Part shown: piece by piece, positions 46,265 to 54,633 of the stretch
Layout of the letters: the number at the start of each line of letters is the position of its first letter
Position numbering within the stretch: the stretch's first letter is position 1
Assembly: GCF_014109825.1 (NCBI RefSeq)
Contig: NZ_CP059576.1
Coordinates: 1,287,001 to 1,351,000, forward strand
Source of the DNA: Legionella sp. PC997
GTDB taxonomy: Bacteria > Pseudomonadota > Gammaproteobacteria > Legionellales > Legionellaceae
Length of the DNA stretch: 64,000 nucleotides
Direction of reading: 5' to 3'
The notes under the pieces: generated by a model
Told to the model about the DNA's origin: nothing
The model's database searches: none
What the model saw: the letters and a program-made list of their open reading frames with translations, nothing else
Position numbers and translations under genes: made by a program

Positions 46265-47488
46265 TTATATCAGTACACATTTGGGCAATGAGGTATGTTC
46301 TGTGATGTTATTTGAAGGCGCCTTATTCATCTCATCTAAGAAGGTTTTACCTCCTCTTTTTAAGTTCAATTTAGAACCTGTAATTTTGGGAGCGGATTGA
46401 GTTGAAGCTACCGAGGTTTCAAGCATTTCAATACCAAAATTTAAGTAATGAATTGTTCGAATCTCACTATTAACCAATCCTTGCACATTATGTTGATAGT
46501 ATTCCAGGGGATCTTCTTCAATGGAAGAAATACTAAAAAGCGAACTGGGGTTAAATTTGTTCGATTCTACATGCTTTTTTTCGAACAACGCTTTCATCGC
46601 TTTAGTGAAGAAAGGGATGCATAACGCATTATCATTAAAGCTTCGATAAAACGGACAGGCAAATCCTTCTTCTCCTATTTGGAAGATGGTTTTACCATCC
46701 ACTTTTCTGCAAAAATCTTTGCTCGCATAAATGGATAAGCTAATGGTAGAGATTTTTAAACTGTTTTCTTCGATCTTTTCAGATGCGAGGTGTTTCCTGG
46801 CTTTCAAATAAGTAGTTATGGTGTTAAATAAATTTTGTGGAATTTTATCTTCATCAGTCAGCGTATAAGGATTTTTGAATGTAGCGTCCTTCATTGCTTT
46901 AAAGGTAGGTTCATCGACAAAAATTCTGAGTGAAACAGGTGTAAGATCATCTTTTAAATGGCCTACATACTCGGATACTAAATGATTGGTATATGCAAGT
47001 ACTCCTGGCAGTTCTGTGACTTTATTAAGCGGTCGTGTTGCACCCGAGGCTTTATATTTTACTTCAACCGCATAGCGTAAAGGCTCATTAATCTGATCTT
47101 CTCCATTAAAAACTTGAGGATGCACAATACCTCGTAAACCTCCACTGCCTACGAAATACTCGGTATCAGGGTGTTGCCTTTTTAATTCATTAAAATCTTT
47201 AATTTCCTGATATTGAATTTTAATGCCTATTAAGGTGGCAAAACCTCTTAGTTTTTTTTCTAGATCACTGATTATTACTTTAGACGGGATGCTATCAAGC
47301 ACTTCTCCGAAGCCCTTGCTTCTGTCCATTCCCGCAAAAGAACTTTGTTCAACATACATCGCGTGATTGCGTATAGGCTCCTCATATTTTTCAAACATGA
47401 GAATTTCTTTTTCCGGGAATTGTAGTTTTAATTGTATTGCCCCTAACAGACCAATAGGTCCTGCACCAATGAAAATTATATCAGCCAT
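46265..47488 (-). CDS. FAD-binding monooxygenase-like protein ending in a CaaX box, candidate effector
   Basis: 407 residues. The N-terminus ADIIFIGAGPIGLLGAIQLK is a Rossmann FAD-binding fold (GxGxxG at 8-13) of the aromatic monooxygenase kind, with the acidic strand end ILMFEKYEE near 35. The rest has no motif I recognise; the NAD(P)H and GD motifs of hydroxylases are weak. The protein ends SLPKCVLI, a CaaX prenylation box. An FAD oxidoreductase with a prenylation signal is unusual in bacteria and suggests action on host membranes. MICAL-like oxidation of host proteins is speculative. Confidence 0.65.
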   Translation of the reverse strand: MADIIFIGAGPIGLLGAIQLKLQFPEKEILMFEKYEEPIRNHAMYVEQSSFAGMDRSKGFGEVLDSIPSKVIISDLEKKLRGFATLIGIKIQYQEIKDFNELKRQHPDTEYFVGSGGLRGIVHPQVFNGEDQINEPLRYAVEVKYKASGATRPLNKVTELPGVLAYTNHLVSEYVGHLKDDLTPVSLRIFVDEPTFKAMKDATFKNPYTLTDEDKIPQNLFNTITTYLKARKHLASEKIEENSLKISTISLSIYASKDFCRKVDGKTIFQIGEEGFACPFYRSFNDNALCIPFFTKAMKALFEKKHVESNKFNPSSLFSISSIEEDPLEYYQHNVQGLVNSEIRTIHYLNFGIEMLETSVASTQSAPKITGSKLNLKRGGKTFLDEMNKAPSNNITEHTSLPKCVLI

Positions 47489-47668
47489 ATTTACTTTAGA
47501 TTGAAAAACAGAAACTTATAATAGCAAGTAATGGGTGTTTTGCCTCCTATTTTCCTGAGCAGTATTCCGATCCATAGCTAATCAATATTTCCGGAAAAAT
47601 CGTGATATAAGAAATTACGTTTAGAAAGAAGATCAATAAGACGAGTAATTTGATGTTGGGGGAGATAC

Positions 47669-48454
47669 TTAAAGTTTTTTTAAATTAATTTTATCTTTCG
47701 AAGTTATAAATGAAGTCGTCACACGTATCGTTTTGTCATTTAATTTAAAATGTTCCGATGGAGTTTTTTTTATTTCTTCCATTATAGTCACTGTACCAGA
47801 TCCAAAACACTGGGCTTTACCATTGGTACCCTCCAAGAGTAGTGCAGTATTTTCTTCCAGCCCTATTCCAAATAGATGAGGGTATCTGTTAATGGCATGG
47901 GCTAGCCGGGTAATACGTCCGCGTTGTATAAAGTGAGTATCTATAATTGAATTGGGTATAAGTCCCATTCCTGGAGTAATTTTCAAATATTCATTGATCT
48001 GGGGTGCTGCATTACTCCCGTCACATATCATTTGCTCAGACAGCATCATTGCGCCAGCACTGGTGCCAGCAATCACAATCCGCTCATGCTTATAGCGTTC
48101 TTTGATTAAATTAATGAATGATGTTTTTTCCAGAAGTTCTAATATCTGGATTTGATTTCCACCTGTAAAAAAAATAGAATCCGCTTGCTCTAATCGCTCT
48201 TTATATAATATTTTTTCATTATCATCCTGCTCATGTAATACAACAAATTCTACCTCGAAGTTTAATTTCTTTTTAAATATAGCGATATATTTTTCTTTTA
48301 CCCCTTTAAGACCTTTGCCGCCAGCAGTGATAATAGCAATGGTTTTGCAATTTAGATTACGATAAAGGCTTATCAAAAGATCAGAGTGATACGCGTCACT
48401 TTTAGAATGCGTAGTCACTTCAGCACCCCCAATAATAAGTAATTTTCCTTTCAT
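47669..48454 (-). CDS. cphB: Cyanophycinase
   Basis: 261 residues of the peptidase S51 family. The nucleophile elbow GTSAGAMML (Ser near 131), the strand FFTGGNQIQ and the product-site segment DTHFIQRGR are present. It cleaves cyanophycin (multi-L-arginyl-poly-L-aspartate) to beta-Asp-Arg dipeptides. It lies 17 bases after cphA in the same operon, so synthesis and breakdown of the nitrogen store are co-encoded. No isoaspartyl dipeptidase is seen in the window. Length is close to cyanobacterial CphB. Confidence 0.92.
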   Translation of the reverse strand: MKGKLLIIGGAEVTTHSKSDAYHSDLLISLYRNLNCKTIAIITAGGKGLKGVKEKYIAIFKKKLNFEVEFVVLHEQDDNEKILYKERLEQADSIFFTGGNQIQILELLEKTSFINLIKERYKHERIVIAGTSAGAMMLSEQMICDGSNAAPQINEYLKITPGMGLIPNSIIDTHFIQRGRITRLAHAINRYPHLFGIGLEENTALLLEGTNGKAQCFGSGTVTIMEEIKKTPSEHFKLNDKTIRVTTSFITSKDKINLKKL

Positions 48455-48471
48455 TAATTCTCCATAAGTCC

Positions 48472-51075
48472 TTATTTACTATTTACTCTTTGATTTACTT
48501 CTTTAATATATTTCAATGCTGAAAATACATCATCTACGGAATAAAAAATAATACTGCCGGGAGCTGCATTCTCTATTGCATACTCTAGGGCATGAAATTC
48601 ATCGGAGATGACTTTAACTTTTAAATCAGAATTTTGAGCGTGAATTCCTTCCATAAGTAGGCTCGTGAGATAATCATTGCTACTACCTCTCTCATCTTTA
48701 TTATGTTTAATTATAATTTCATCAAACATTTGAGCAGATAGGGCTCCCAATTCCTGGATATCCTTGGATCGCCTATCACCAGTGGCACTGATTATTCCTA
48801 TTTTTTTGGAGCGATCCAAAGTAGATAAATATTTTTTAATTTCTAAATATCCTCCTTGATTGTGAGCATAGTCAAGCAGGATAGTGTAATCTTTAAACTC
48901 ATAAACATTCATTCTTCCGGGGGTATTTTTTTCGGAAGGAACGAAATCGATTAATGCTTTTTTGATCTCCACCGCCGCTACGCCACTAAGCCAACTGGCT
49001 ATAACTGCTGCTAAAATATTTTTTATCATAAATTCAGCTGCCCCATTAAAAGAGAGGGGAATATCTTTGATCAGTGCAATGGAATACCTATTATTTTTTT
49101 CAAAAAGGATAATGGATTCATCCTCAATAAAAGCGGCTACTCCTCCTTTTTGGCAGTGAAGTTTTATTCGCTCCCCGTTACTTAAACCAAATAGCGCGAT
49201 ATTACATTCGAGTTTTTCTTTCAAACCATAAACCAGGTCGTCTTCGGCATTGAGTATTGCATAGCCCTCTTTTTTAGTACTCTGAGCGACCACCGATTTG
49301 ACCTTGGTTAATTCTTCCAAAGTATGGATGTCTTCTAACCCCAAATGATCTTCAGTGATATTTGTAATGACACTAATATCGCAGTTGGTAAAACCCAGTC
49401 CTGAGCGCAATATACCACCGCGAGCACATTCTAAAACTGCAAAATTGACATTTGGATTTAATAATACGGCTTGCGCACTTAAAGGACCGCTGCAATCCCC
49501 TTGATAAATTAATTCCTCATCAAAATAAATTCCCTCCGTAGTGGTATAGCCTACTTTAAATTGGTTTCTTTTCACCAGATGAGCGATCAAACGGACCACT
49601 GTTGTTTTGCCATTAGTTCCTGTCACAGCAACTATAGGGATTTGGAAGTTTTTCGATGGCGGAAACAATGAGTTCACTATAGCACCAGCCACATTTCTTG
49701 AATTACCGTGGGAAGGGCATAAATGCATCCTTAAACCGGGAGCCGCATTCACTTCAAGGATTGCGCTGTTTTCTTCATTCATTGGTTCTTCAATATTTTT
49801 AACTATGGCATCAATGCCACAGATATCCAGATCTATAACTTTGGCTACACGCTCCATAAGTTTTTTATTAAAAGGATGGATGAGATCGGTCACATCCATG
49901 GCCGTCCCTCCAGAGCTTATGTTCGCGGAATGCTTCAAAGATAAGACTTCTCCCTTTTTCAAAATTGATTTTAGATGCAGCGACCGTTCATTCAAAATCT
50001 CCCTGGTCACTTCGTCAACAGAGATTCGGGTTAAAAAATTGTTGTGACCTTCACCTCTTTTGGGATCTTCATTTATTTCAGTAATGAGTTCTTCTATCGT
50101 TTTATCACCAGTTCCTATAACTTGTGCGGGTACTCGTTTAGAGGCAGCAACCAATTGAAAATTAATCACTAAAAATCTGAAATCACTCCCTTCAATATGC
50201 TTTTCAATAATAACTTTATCGGAAAAACTTTTAGCTAAATCAAAGGCTTTTCTGGCTTGTTGCCAATTAACTATATTACACGTCACACCGTTTCCGTGGT
50301 TCCCGTCAAAAGGTTTGATTGCTAAAGGAAAATGGATGAAATTTAAAATCTGTTCAAGTTCCTCCATAGAGCTTACCAAATAGCCTTTAGAGATAGGTAT
50401 AAAGTGTGAGGCGAGTATTTTTTTAGTTAAACTCTTATTTCCCGCAGTTTCGACGCCAATCGAAGAGGTTTTTGAGGAAACAGTCATCCATATTTTTTGT
50501 TGATGGATTCCATAGCCTAAAGTAATCAAAGGTTCATCTTCCATCTTACACCATGGAATTCCCCTCGCTTCAGCTTCCCGGATAATCGCTGAAGTACTGG
50601 GGCCTAATTTTTCATTCTCATAGATTGAGCCAAGGTAACTAATTTCATTATTAAGATTTAAAAAGTTGCGGCCTCGTGCGATACATTCGGTAATCTGAAC
50701 AGCTAATTTTGCTGCATGAAGCGCTGCCTTTTCAATTTCATAAGAAAAAACAATATAATAAATACCCTTTTCACGCGTAGCGATTTCTTTTTCGAAACTC
50801 GTATGCATACCCGCTAAGTTTTGTAGTTCGACTGCGATATGGCCAATCACATAACTTAATTTAACTTCCTTATCCAATTGGTCAAAAAAGTTCCCATGTT
50901 CTTTTGCAGTATGAGTGAGGCTAGGTAAGAGTTTTTTTAAATTCATTGAAAAGTTTTCGGTAATGTATGCAGGATTATTTAAATCGTCCAGGTCTATTTT
51001 AAGAGCAATTAATTTTTTTCTCTCTTGGCTCCAATAATTGGGACCTCTTAATACCTTAATATTTAATATTCTCAT
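48472..51075 (-). CDS. cphA: Cyanophycin synthetase
   Basis: 867 residues, typical of CphA1. The N-terminal domain (1-160) and ATP-grasp domain (about 215-470) carry PFDGNHGNGVTCNI and IEKHIEGSDFRFLVIN. The Mur-ligase domain follows with P-loop VAVTGTNGKTTVVRLI near 487 and ECARGGILRSGLGF. It adds Asp to the backbone and Arg to side chains using ATP, making an insoluble nitrogen reserve. It is upstream of cphB. Full-length CphA plus CphB argues for a functional polymer system. Confidence 0.93.
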   Translation of the reverse strand: MRILNIKVLRGPNYWSQERKKLIALKIDLDDLNNPAYITENFSMNLKKLLPSLTHTAKEHGNFFDQLDKEVKLSYVIGHIAVELQNLAGMHTSFEKEIATREKGIYYIVFSYEIEKAALHAAKLAVQITECIARGRNFLNLNNEISYLGSIYENEKLGPSTSAIIREAEARGIPWCKMEDEPLITLGYGIHQQKIWMTVSSKTSSIGVETAGNKSLTKKILASHFIPISKGYLVSSMEELEQILNFIHFPLAIKPFDGNHGNGVTCNIVNWQQARKAFDLAKSFSDKVIIEKHIEGSDFRFLVINFQLVAASKRVPAQVIGTGDKTIEELITEINEDPKRGEGHNNFLTRISVDEVTREILNERSLHLKSILKKGEVLSLKHSANISSGGTAMDVTDLIHPFNKKLMERVAKVIDLDICGIDAIVKNIEEPMNEENSAILEVNAAPGLRMHLCPSHGNSRNVAGAIVNSLFPPSKNFQIPIVAVTGTNGKTTVVRLIAHLVKRNQFKVGYTTTEGIYFDEELIYQGDCSGPLSAQAVLLNPNVNFAVLECARGGILRSGLGFTNCDISVITNITEDHLGLEDIHTLEELTKVKSVVAQSTKKEGYAILNAEDDLVYGLKEKLECNIALFGLSNGERIKLHCQKGGVAAFIEDESIILFEKNNRYSIALIKDIPLSFNGAAEFMIKNILAAVIASWLSGVAAVEIKKALIDFVPSEKNTPGRMNVYEFKDYTILLDYAHNQGGYLEIKKYLSTLDRSKKIGIISATGDRRSKDIQELGALSAQMFDEIIIKHNKDERGSSNDYLTSLLMEGIHAQNSDLKVKVISDEFHALEYAIENAAPGSIIFYSVDDVFSALKYIKEVNQRVNSK

Positions 51076-51382
51076 GTTAAATTCCGTTTACGTAATTTCC
51101 GTGTTTGCTGTTAGCTGCATGCAAAATTGAAGAGATAAATAAACTGCACTTGTCTTTGGGTAACGCTTCTTTTAATTGAGTATAGTCATAATTCAAAAAA
51201 TAAAAGACTTTAGTTTTAGCTACTGATTACATATCAGATTCGATTTCTAAAACTTTATTACTGAAGGTTAAAAGACACTTCTGCACTAGGTCATTAAATG
51301 AGGAGTGTGGTTCATTTCTAAGCAAGCAGGTCAAATACAGCTATAATTAAGGGTAGGGTAAATTTTCTAAGCGAGTAGTATT

Positions 51383-52291
51383 ATGGCTCAAGCAAAAAAT
51401 CATATTAGAGAATTGAGAGTTGGTTTTTTCGGGAGTGGGGGTTCAGGAAAAACGCAACTGGTTAATGTTTTGGCGAGTAGGAGGTACAGGACAGACGAAG
51501 GTACTACAATTGGTATTTCAAATAACTCATTCCAAAGCGAAAGCGGAGATGTTCGCGTTACACTAACTACTCATGGAGACGCTGTCAAGCATAGGCAAAA
51601 AAAGGAGCAATGGGTGAGGGCAGAGCCAATCAATGTGATTTGCATTGATCAAAGTGACAAACAATCCTTACAAGAGGCTGACTTCTATATAATGGAAGTC
51701 CGGAAACAAAAACCTGATTCTCAAATTATAATTGCAATTACTAAAACAGATGAGAGTGAGAAACAACAGGTTACACAGAAAGATATTCAACAATTTAAAG
51801 AAAAACATAAGCTTCCAGATATAAAGGTTATGGAGACCAGTGCTGCAAAGAATACAGGAATTGATGACTTGCGCGATTTGATTGTTCGGCAAAAAGATAA
51901 ACAATTAATTGACAAATTTAAGATGAAAGTTGATTTAGCTTCTATGGAGCTCAAGGCGATTGGGGCGAACTCCCAGTCCCCCGCAGTGAAAGCTTGGGAA
52001 ACGTTTCAAAATGAGATAGCTGCAGCAGCAAACGAATGTTCGAAAAGCATGGTCCAGGGTGCAATTAAAAAATTTACTAGCCAGCTAACCGAAAAGACAT
52101 TAGAAGTAGAACCTCCGAAAGTACGTGATTTTTTTACAAAACTCAGAGAACTTTTTACAAAAAGGCAGGCTTGGAATACTGCAGACGAGATTAGTGATCA
52201 TAGTCGTTATAAAGAACAAGTTAAGCTAAAAGAAAAACTAAGCTCTTATAAGGGTGATATGGAAAAAGAGAGCAAAAATTTCAAACCTTAA
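51383..52291 (+). CDS. Ras/Rab-like small GTPase with C-terminal extension, candidate effector
   Basis: 302 residues. G1 is GSGGSGKT (17-24), a switch-like TTIG at 41-44, G3 is weak (TTHGDA at 62-67 in place of DTAGQ), G4 is TKTD (120-123) and G5 is TSAA (152-155). The G-domain is about 170 residues and is followed by a charged helical tail of 130 residues. No C-terminal cysteines for prenylation. Rab-like GTPases are, as I recall, known in L. longbeachae. The missing catalytic Gln region suggests slow or no GTP hydrolysis. Confidence 0.78.
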   Translation: MAQAKNHIRELRVGFFGSGGSGKTQLVNVLASRRYRTDEGTTIGISNNSFQSESGDVRVTLTTHGDAVKHRQKKEQWVRAEPINVICIDQSDKQSLQEADFYIMEVRKQKPDSQIIIAITKTDESEKQQVTQKDIQQFKEKHKLPDIKVMETSAAKNTGIDDLRDLIVRQKDKQLIDKFKMKVDLASMELKAIGANSQSPAVKAWETFQNEIAAAANECSKSMVQGAIKKFTSQLTEKTLEVEPPKVRDFFTKLRELFTKRQAWNTADEISDHSRYKEQVKLKEKLSSYKGDMEKESKNFKP

Positions 52292-52476
52292 TATTAAAAA
52301 TAAGGAATGTCTAAGGTCGGGTTGTAATGTATGGAGGATTATGACTTCAGTATGAATTCATAAGCAATCAAAGCTTCTAAGTTGTATCGATATAGCGATC
52401 AGATTAATGGTAAAGACAGTATACGATTACTATACTTTAAGTTAAAACCTACATAAGAAAGGAACAAGATGTATTT

Positions 52477-53226
52477 CTAAACAATACATCTTGTCTCCTC
52501 TACTAAATCATTACACGCTGACGTCTTCCTTTGATTTTCACGAGTATGCGTTTTAAAAAAAAGCGACTCTCTTATTGAACTTGCTCTTTCTACTAAAGTT
52601 GTTGTTTCATTTCTTGCCCATTTATGCATTTCACCCTCCCGTATACAAGGTGAATACAAAATTTGGTTTTCATAATAATCAACTCTCATAGAAGTTGCAT
52701 ATTCAGCAAATCCCTCTAGAAATCGTTTGGCCATTATGTAAGCTTTATTATTTCGATCACAAAACCACAATTTAATAGTAATATTATCCGTTTGAGTTAT
52801 TCCGTCCGCTATCATACGTTTAGAAATATCATCTACTGTAACTGCTTTTTTTCCTCCCGAAACGCAATATGCCCAATCATGAAAGGGGAGATGTTTTAAT
52901 TCCTCATAGGGTAAATTTGGATTATCTAAGACAGAGGATAATTTTCTATCGGGATGACAATCAATTCCGTGGCCTAGCACATAAATTTTTGTACTAGGAG
53001 GCAAAGTAGATAAATCACATTGGTTGTGTAATAAAATGATAAAATTTTTATTTTTAAACCTGCTTGCATTATTTTTTTTAAATATTTGAATATCCTTTTT
53101 CACCTCTTCTGAGAGCTCATCTTCCCTAAAGGGCACATAAATATATCCGTCGACAGGATTTTTTAGATAATGATTACAGAAATTATCAAAAGCTTGTTTT
53201 AAGTTATTAAGGATGCCTACAGTCAT
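52477..53226 (-). CDS. Caspase-fold (clan CD) peptidase candidate
   Basis: 249 residues. A strand ending IYVLGHGID (His86) and a later strand IKLWFCDRNN (Cys156) give the H-G and C arrangement of clan CD peptidases such as CHAT and MARTX CPD domains. VTVDDISKRMIADG between them resembles the helix that follows the His strand. The spacing (70 residues) is longer than in most. The C-terminus ends TRCIV, which is not a CaaX box. No signal peptide. It is an inference from motif and predicted secondary structure. Confidence 0.5.
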   Translation of the reverse strand: MTVGILNNLKQAFDNFCNHYLKNPVDGYIYVPFREDELSEEVKKDIQIFKKNNASRFKNKNFIILLHNQCDLSTLPPSTKIYVLGHGIDCHPDRKLSSVLDNPNLPYEELKHLPFHDWAYCVSGGKKAVTVDDISKRMIADGITQTDNITIKLWFCDRNNKAYIMAKRFLEGFAEYATSMRVDYYENQILYSPCIREGEMHKWARNETTTLVERASSIRESLFFKTHTRENQRKTSACNDLVEETRCIV

Positions 53227-53362
53227 GATTGATTTGTTTAAATGCAGCTTGATTCATTATAATCCACAAAACATTATGGTTTTATTAATTAATAATTATT
53301 CTGTGGTTTAAAATCGTTGGTTGGATCAAAATGTCCAACCGATATGCTCGTCCACAATTGAT

Positions 53363-53447
53363 GTCATTTCCCGCGTAGACGGGGTTTTCTCCAAAACAAA
53401 GTTTAGGAATTATTTGGATGGATGGATTCCGCCTGCGCGAGAATGAC
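53363..53447. repeat. REP-like inverted repeat (GTCATTCCCGCG family)
   Basis: GTCATTTCCCGCGTAG at the left and CTGCGCGAGAATGAC at the right form imperfect inverted ends around about 50 bases with GGATGGATGGATTCC. This matches the common GTCATTCCCGCG...GGAATCCA intergenic repeat found in many proteobacteria. Confidence 0.6.
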
Positions 53448-53785
53448 ACTTTTAAACTGCAGGTGTAACCCTAAATCCCGGAGTAACGTCATTATAAAAA
53501 AGCCAATCTGAGTTATTAACATTATGGAGGTCGATTATTGTTGTTATTATTTTAAGCAAAGAGTTTAATCACGTAGGGAGCCAAAAATTAAAAATTAAAA
53601 TAGTGGGAGTCAAGACTGTTTTTTTATTTTTTATTTGTATAAGATACCTATGTTTGAATTTTTTCTTTAATCCCTTTTCTGTGGATATCTTTTTACCAAA
53701 TATGAATTATAAAACAGCAATGTATAAAAAAAACCTTGCTGTGTCTGAATTATATCATTTTTAAAGCACTGCAACTTCATTTAAG

Positions 53786-53808
53786 TTATGCACATTTTCT
53801 GTGGATAA
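53786..53808. promoter_or_regulatory. Pair of consensus DnaA boxes
   Basis: TTATGCACA (53786-53794) matches TTATNCACA exactly and TGTGGATAA (53800-53808) is the reverse complement of TTATCCACA. A third near-box TGTGGATAT lies at 53680-53688. They lie in a long AT-rich stretch. Possible roles are a replication origin of an integrated element, DnaA titration, or regulation of umuD. Confidence 0.5.
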
Positions 53809-54125
53809 GTCTGTTTATAGACTGTCAAACTCCTTGTGGAATTAGTAATTAATAAGGTGATTCATCTTTTACCAATCTGCCTTCCATCCCAATACAAGAG
53901 CAATAAGCGGTTGATCATTTATATCCCACATAAGGGTTTAATTGTTATTGAGTTAAAATAGGTCAATCTCATTTTGCAGCCTTTGTCCAAATAAAAAATT
54001 GACAAAAAAAATTGATTATTCTCGATGACTTAGTATTAATTTTAGCCTTGAGCCTTTAAGAAGGGATTTACAGCGGATTTTTCCTTGTCTATGATATTTG
54101 TACGTAAATCAAAAAAAGAGTTATT

Positions 54126-54632
54126 ATGTCACCACGAGGCGGAAAAAGAATAGGAGCAGGACGTCCTAGGGGTGAGCCTACCAAAGCGGTTCGTTTAACG
54201 GTATCTCAGCTTGCTGAATTAGAGCGTGTAAAGAATCGTAAGAGTTACCAATTACCTGTGTTCGCCAGTAAAATACAAGCTGGATTTCCTTCACCTGCTG
54301 ATGATTACATAGAGGGATATCTCGATTTAAATACTAAATTCATTAAACATCCTTCAGCTACCTTTGTTTTGCAAGCCATCGGAGATTCGATGGTGGAGGC
54401 GGGTATTTTTTCGGGTGATTGGCTTTTAGTTGATAGAAGCATAGAACCCTCAGATGGTCGTATTGTGATTGCTGCAGTCAATGGTGAGCTAACAGTGAAG
54501 CGTCTTTCAAAAAAAGGGGGAGTAGTTCAATTGCTTCCGGCAAATCCCAAATTTAAACCCATTGAAATTACCGAGGAGAATGAAATGGTGATTTGGGGGG
54601 TGGTTACCTTAGTTCTTCATGAGCTTGCCTAA
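54126..54632 (+). CDS. umuD: UmuD-like translesion-synthesis protease subunit with N-terminal extension
   Basis: 168 residues. The self-cleavage site is Ala52-Gly53 (QAGFPSPADDY), catalytic Ser88 in GDSMVEAG and Lys125 in ELTVKRL. The Ser-Lys spacing of 37 equals that of E. coli UmuD (60 and 97). The first 30 residues are an extra basic segment (RGGKRIGAGRPRGEPTKAVR) with an AT-hook-like GRPRG. After cleavage, UmuD' joins UmuC as polymerase V. The gene is directly followed by umuC. I saw no LexA box upstream; Legionella is thought to lack LexA, so control must differ. Confidence 0.9.
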   Translation: MSPRGGKRIGAGRPRGEPTKAVRLTVSQLAELERVKNRKSYQLPVFASKIQAGFPSPADDYIEGYLDLNTKFIKHPSATFVLQAIGDSMVEAGIFSGDWLLVDRSIEPSDGRIVIAAVNGELTVKRLSKKGGVVQLLPANPKFKPIEITEENEMVIWGVVTLVLHELA

Positions 54633-54633
54633 T

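Larger units (their letters stand above)
53227..54125. other. AT-rich gene-free stretch of 900 bases
   Basis: It contains an inverted repeat at 53363-53447, two consensus DnaA boxes at 53786-53808 and a near-match at 53680. No gene seen. The promoter of umuD must lie at the right end. Confidence 0.5.

Noticed and set aside
52477..53226. C-terminal CIV as a prenylation box
   Set aside because: The Cys is third, not fourth, from the end, so it does not form CaaX.
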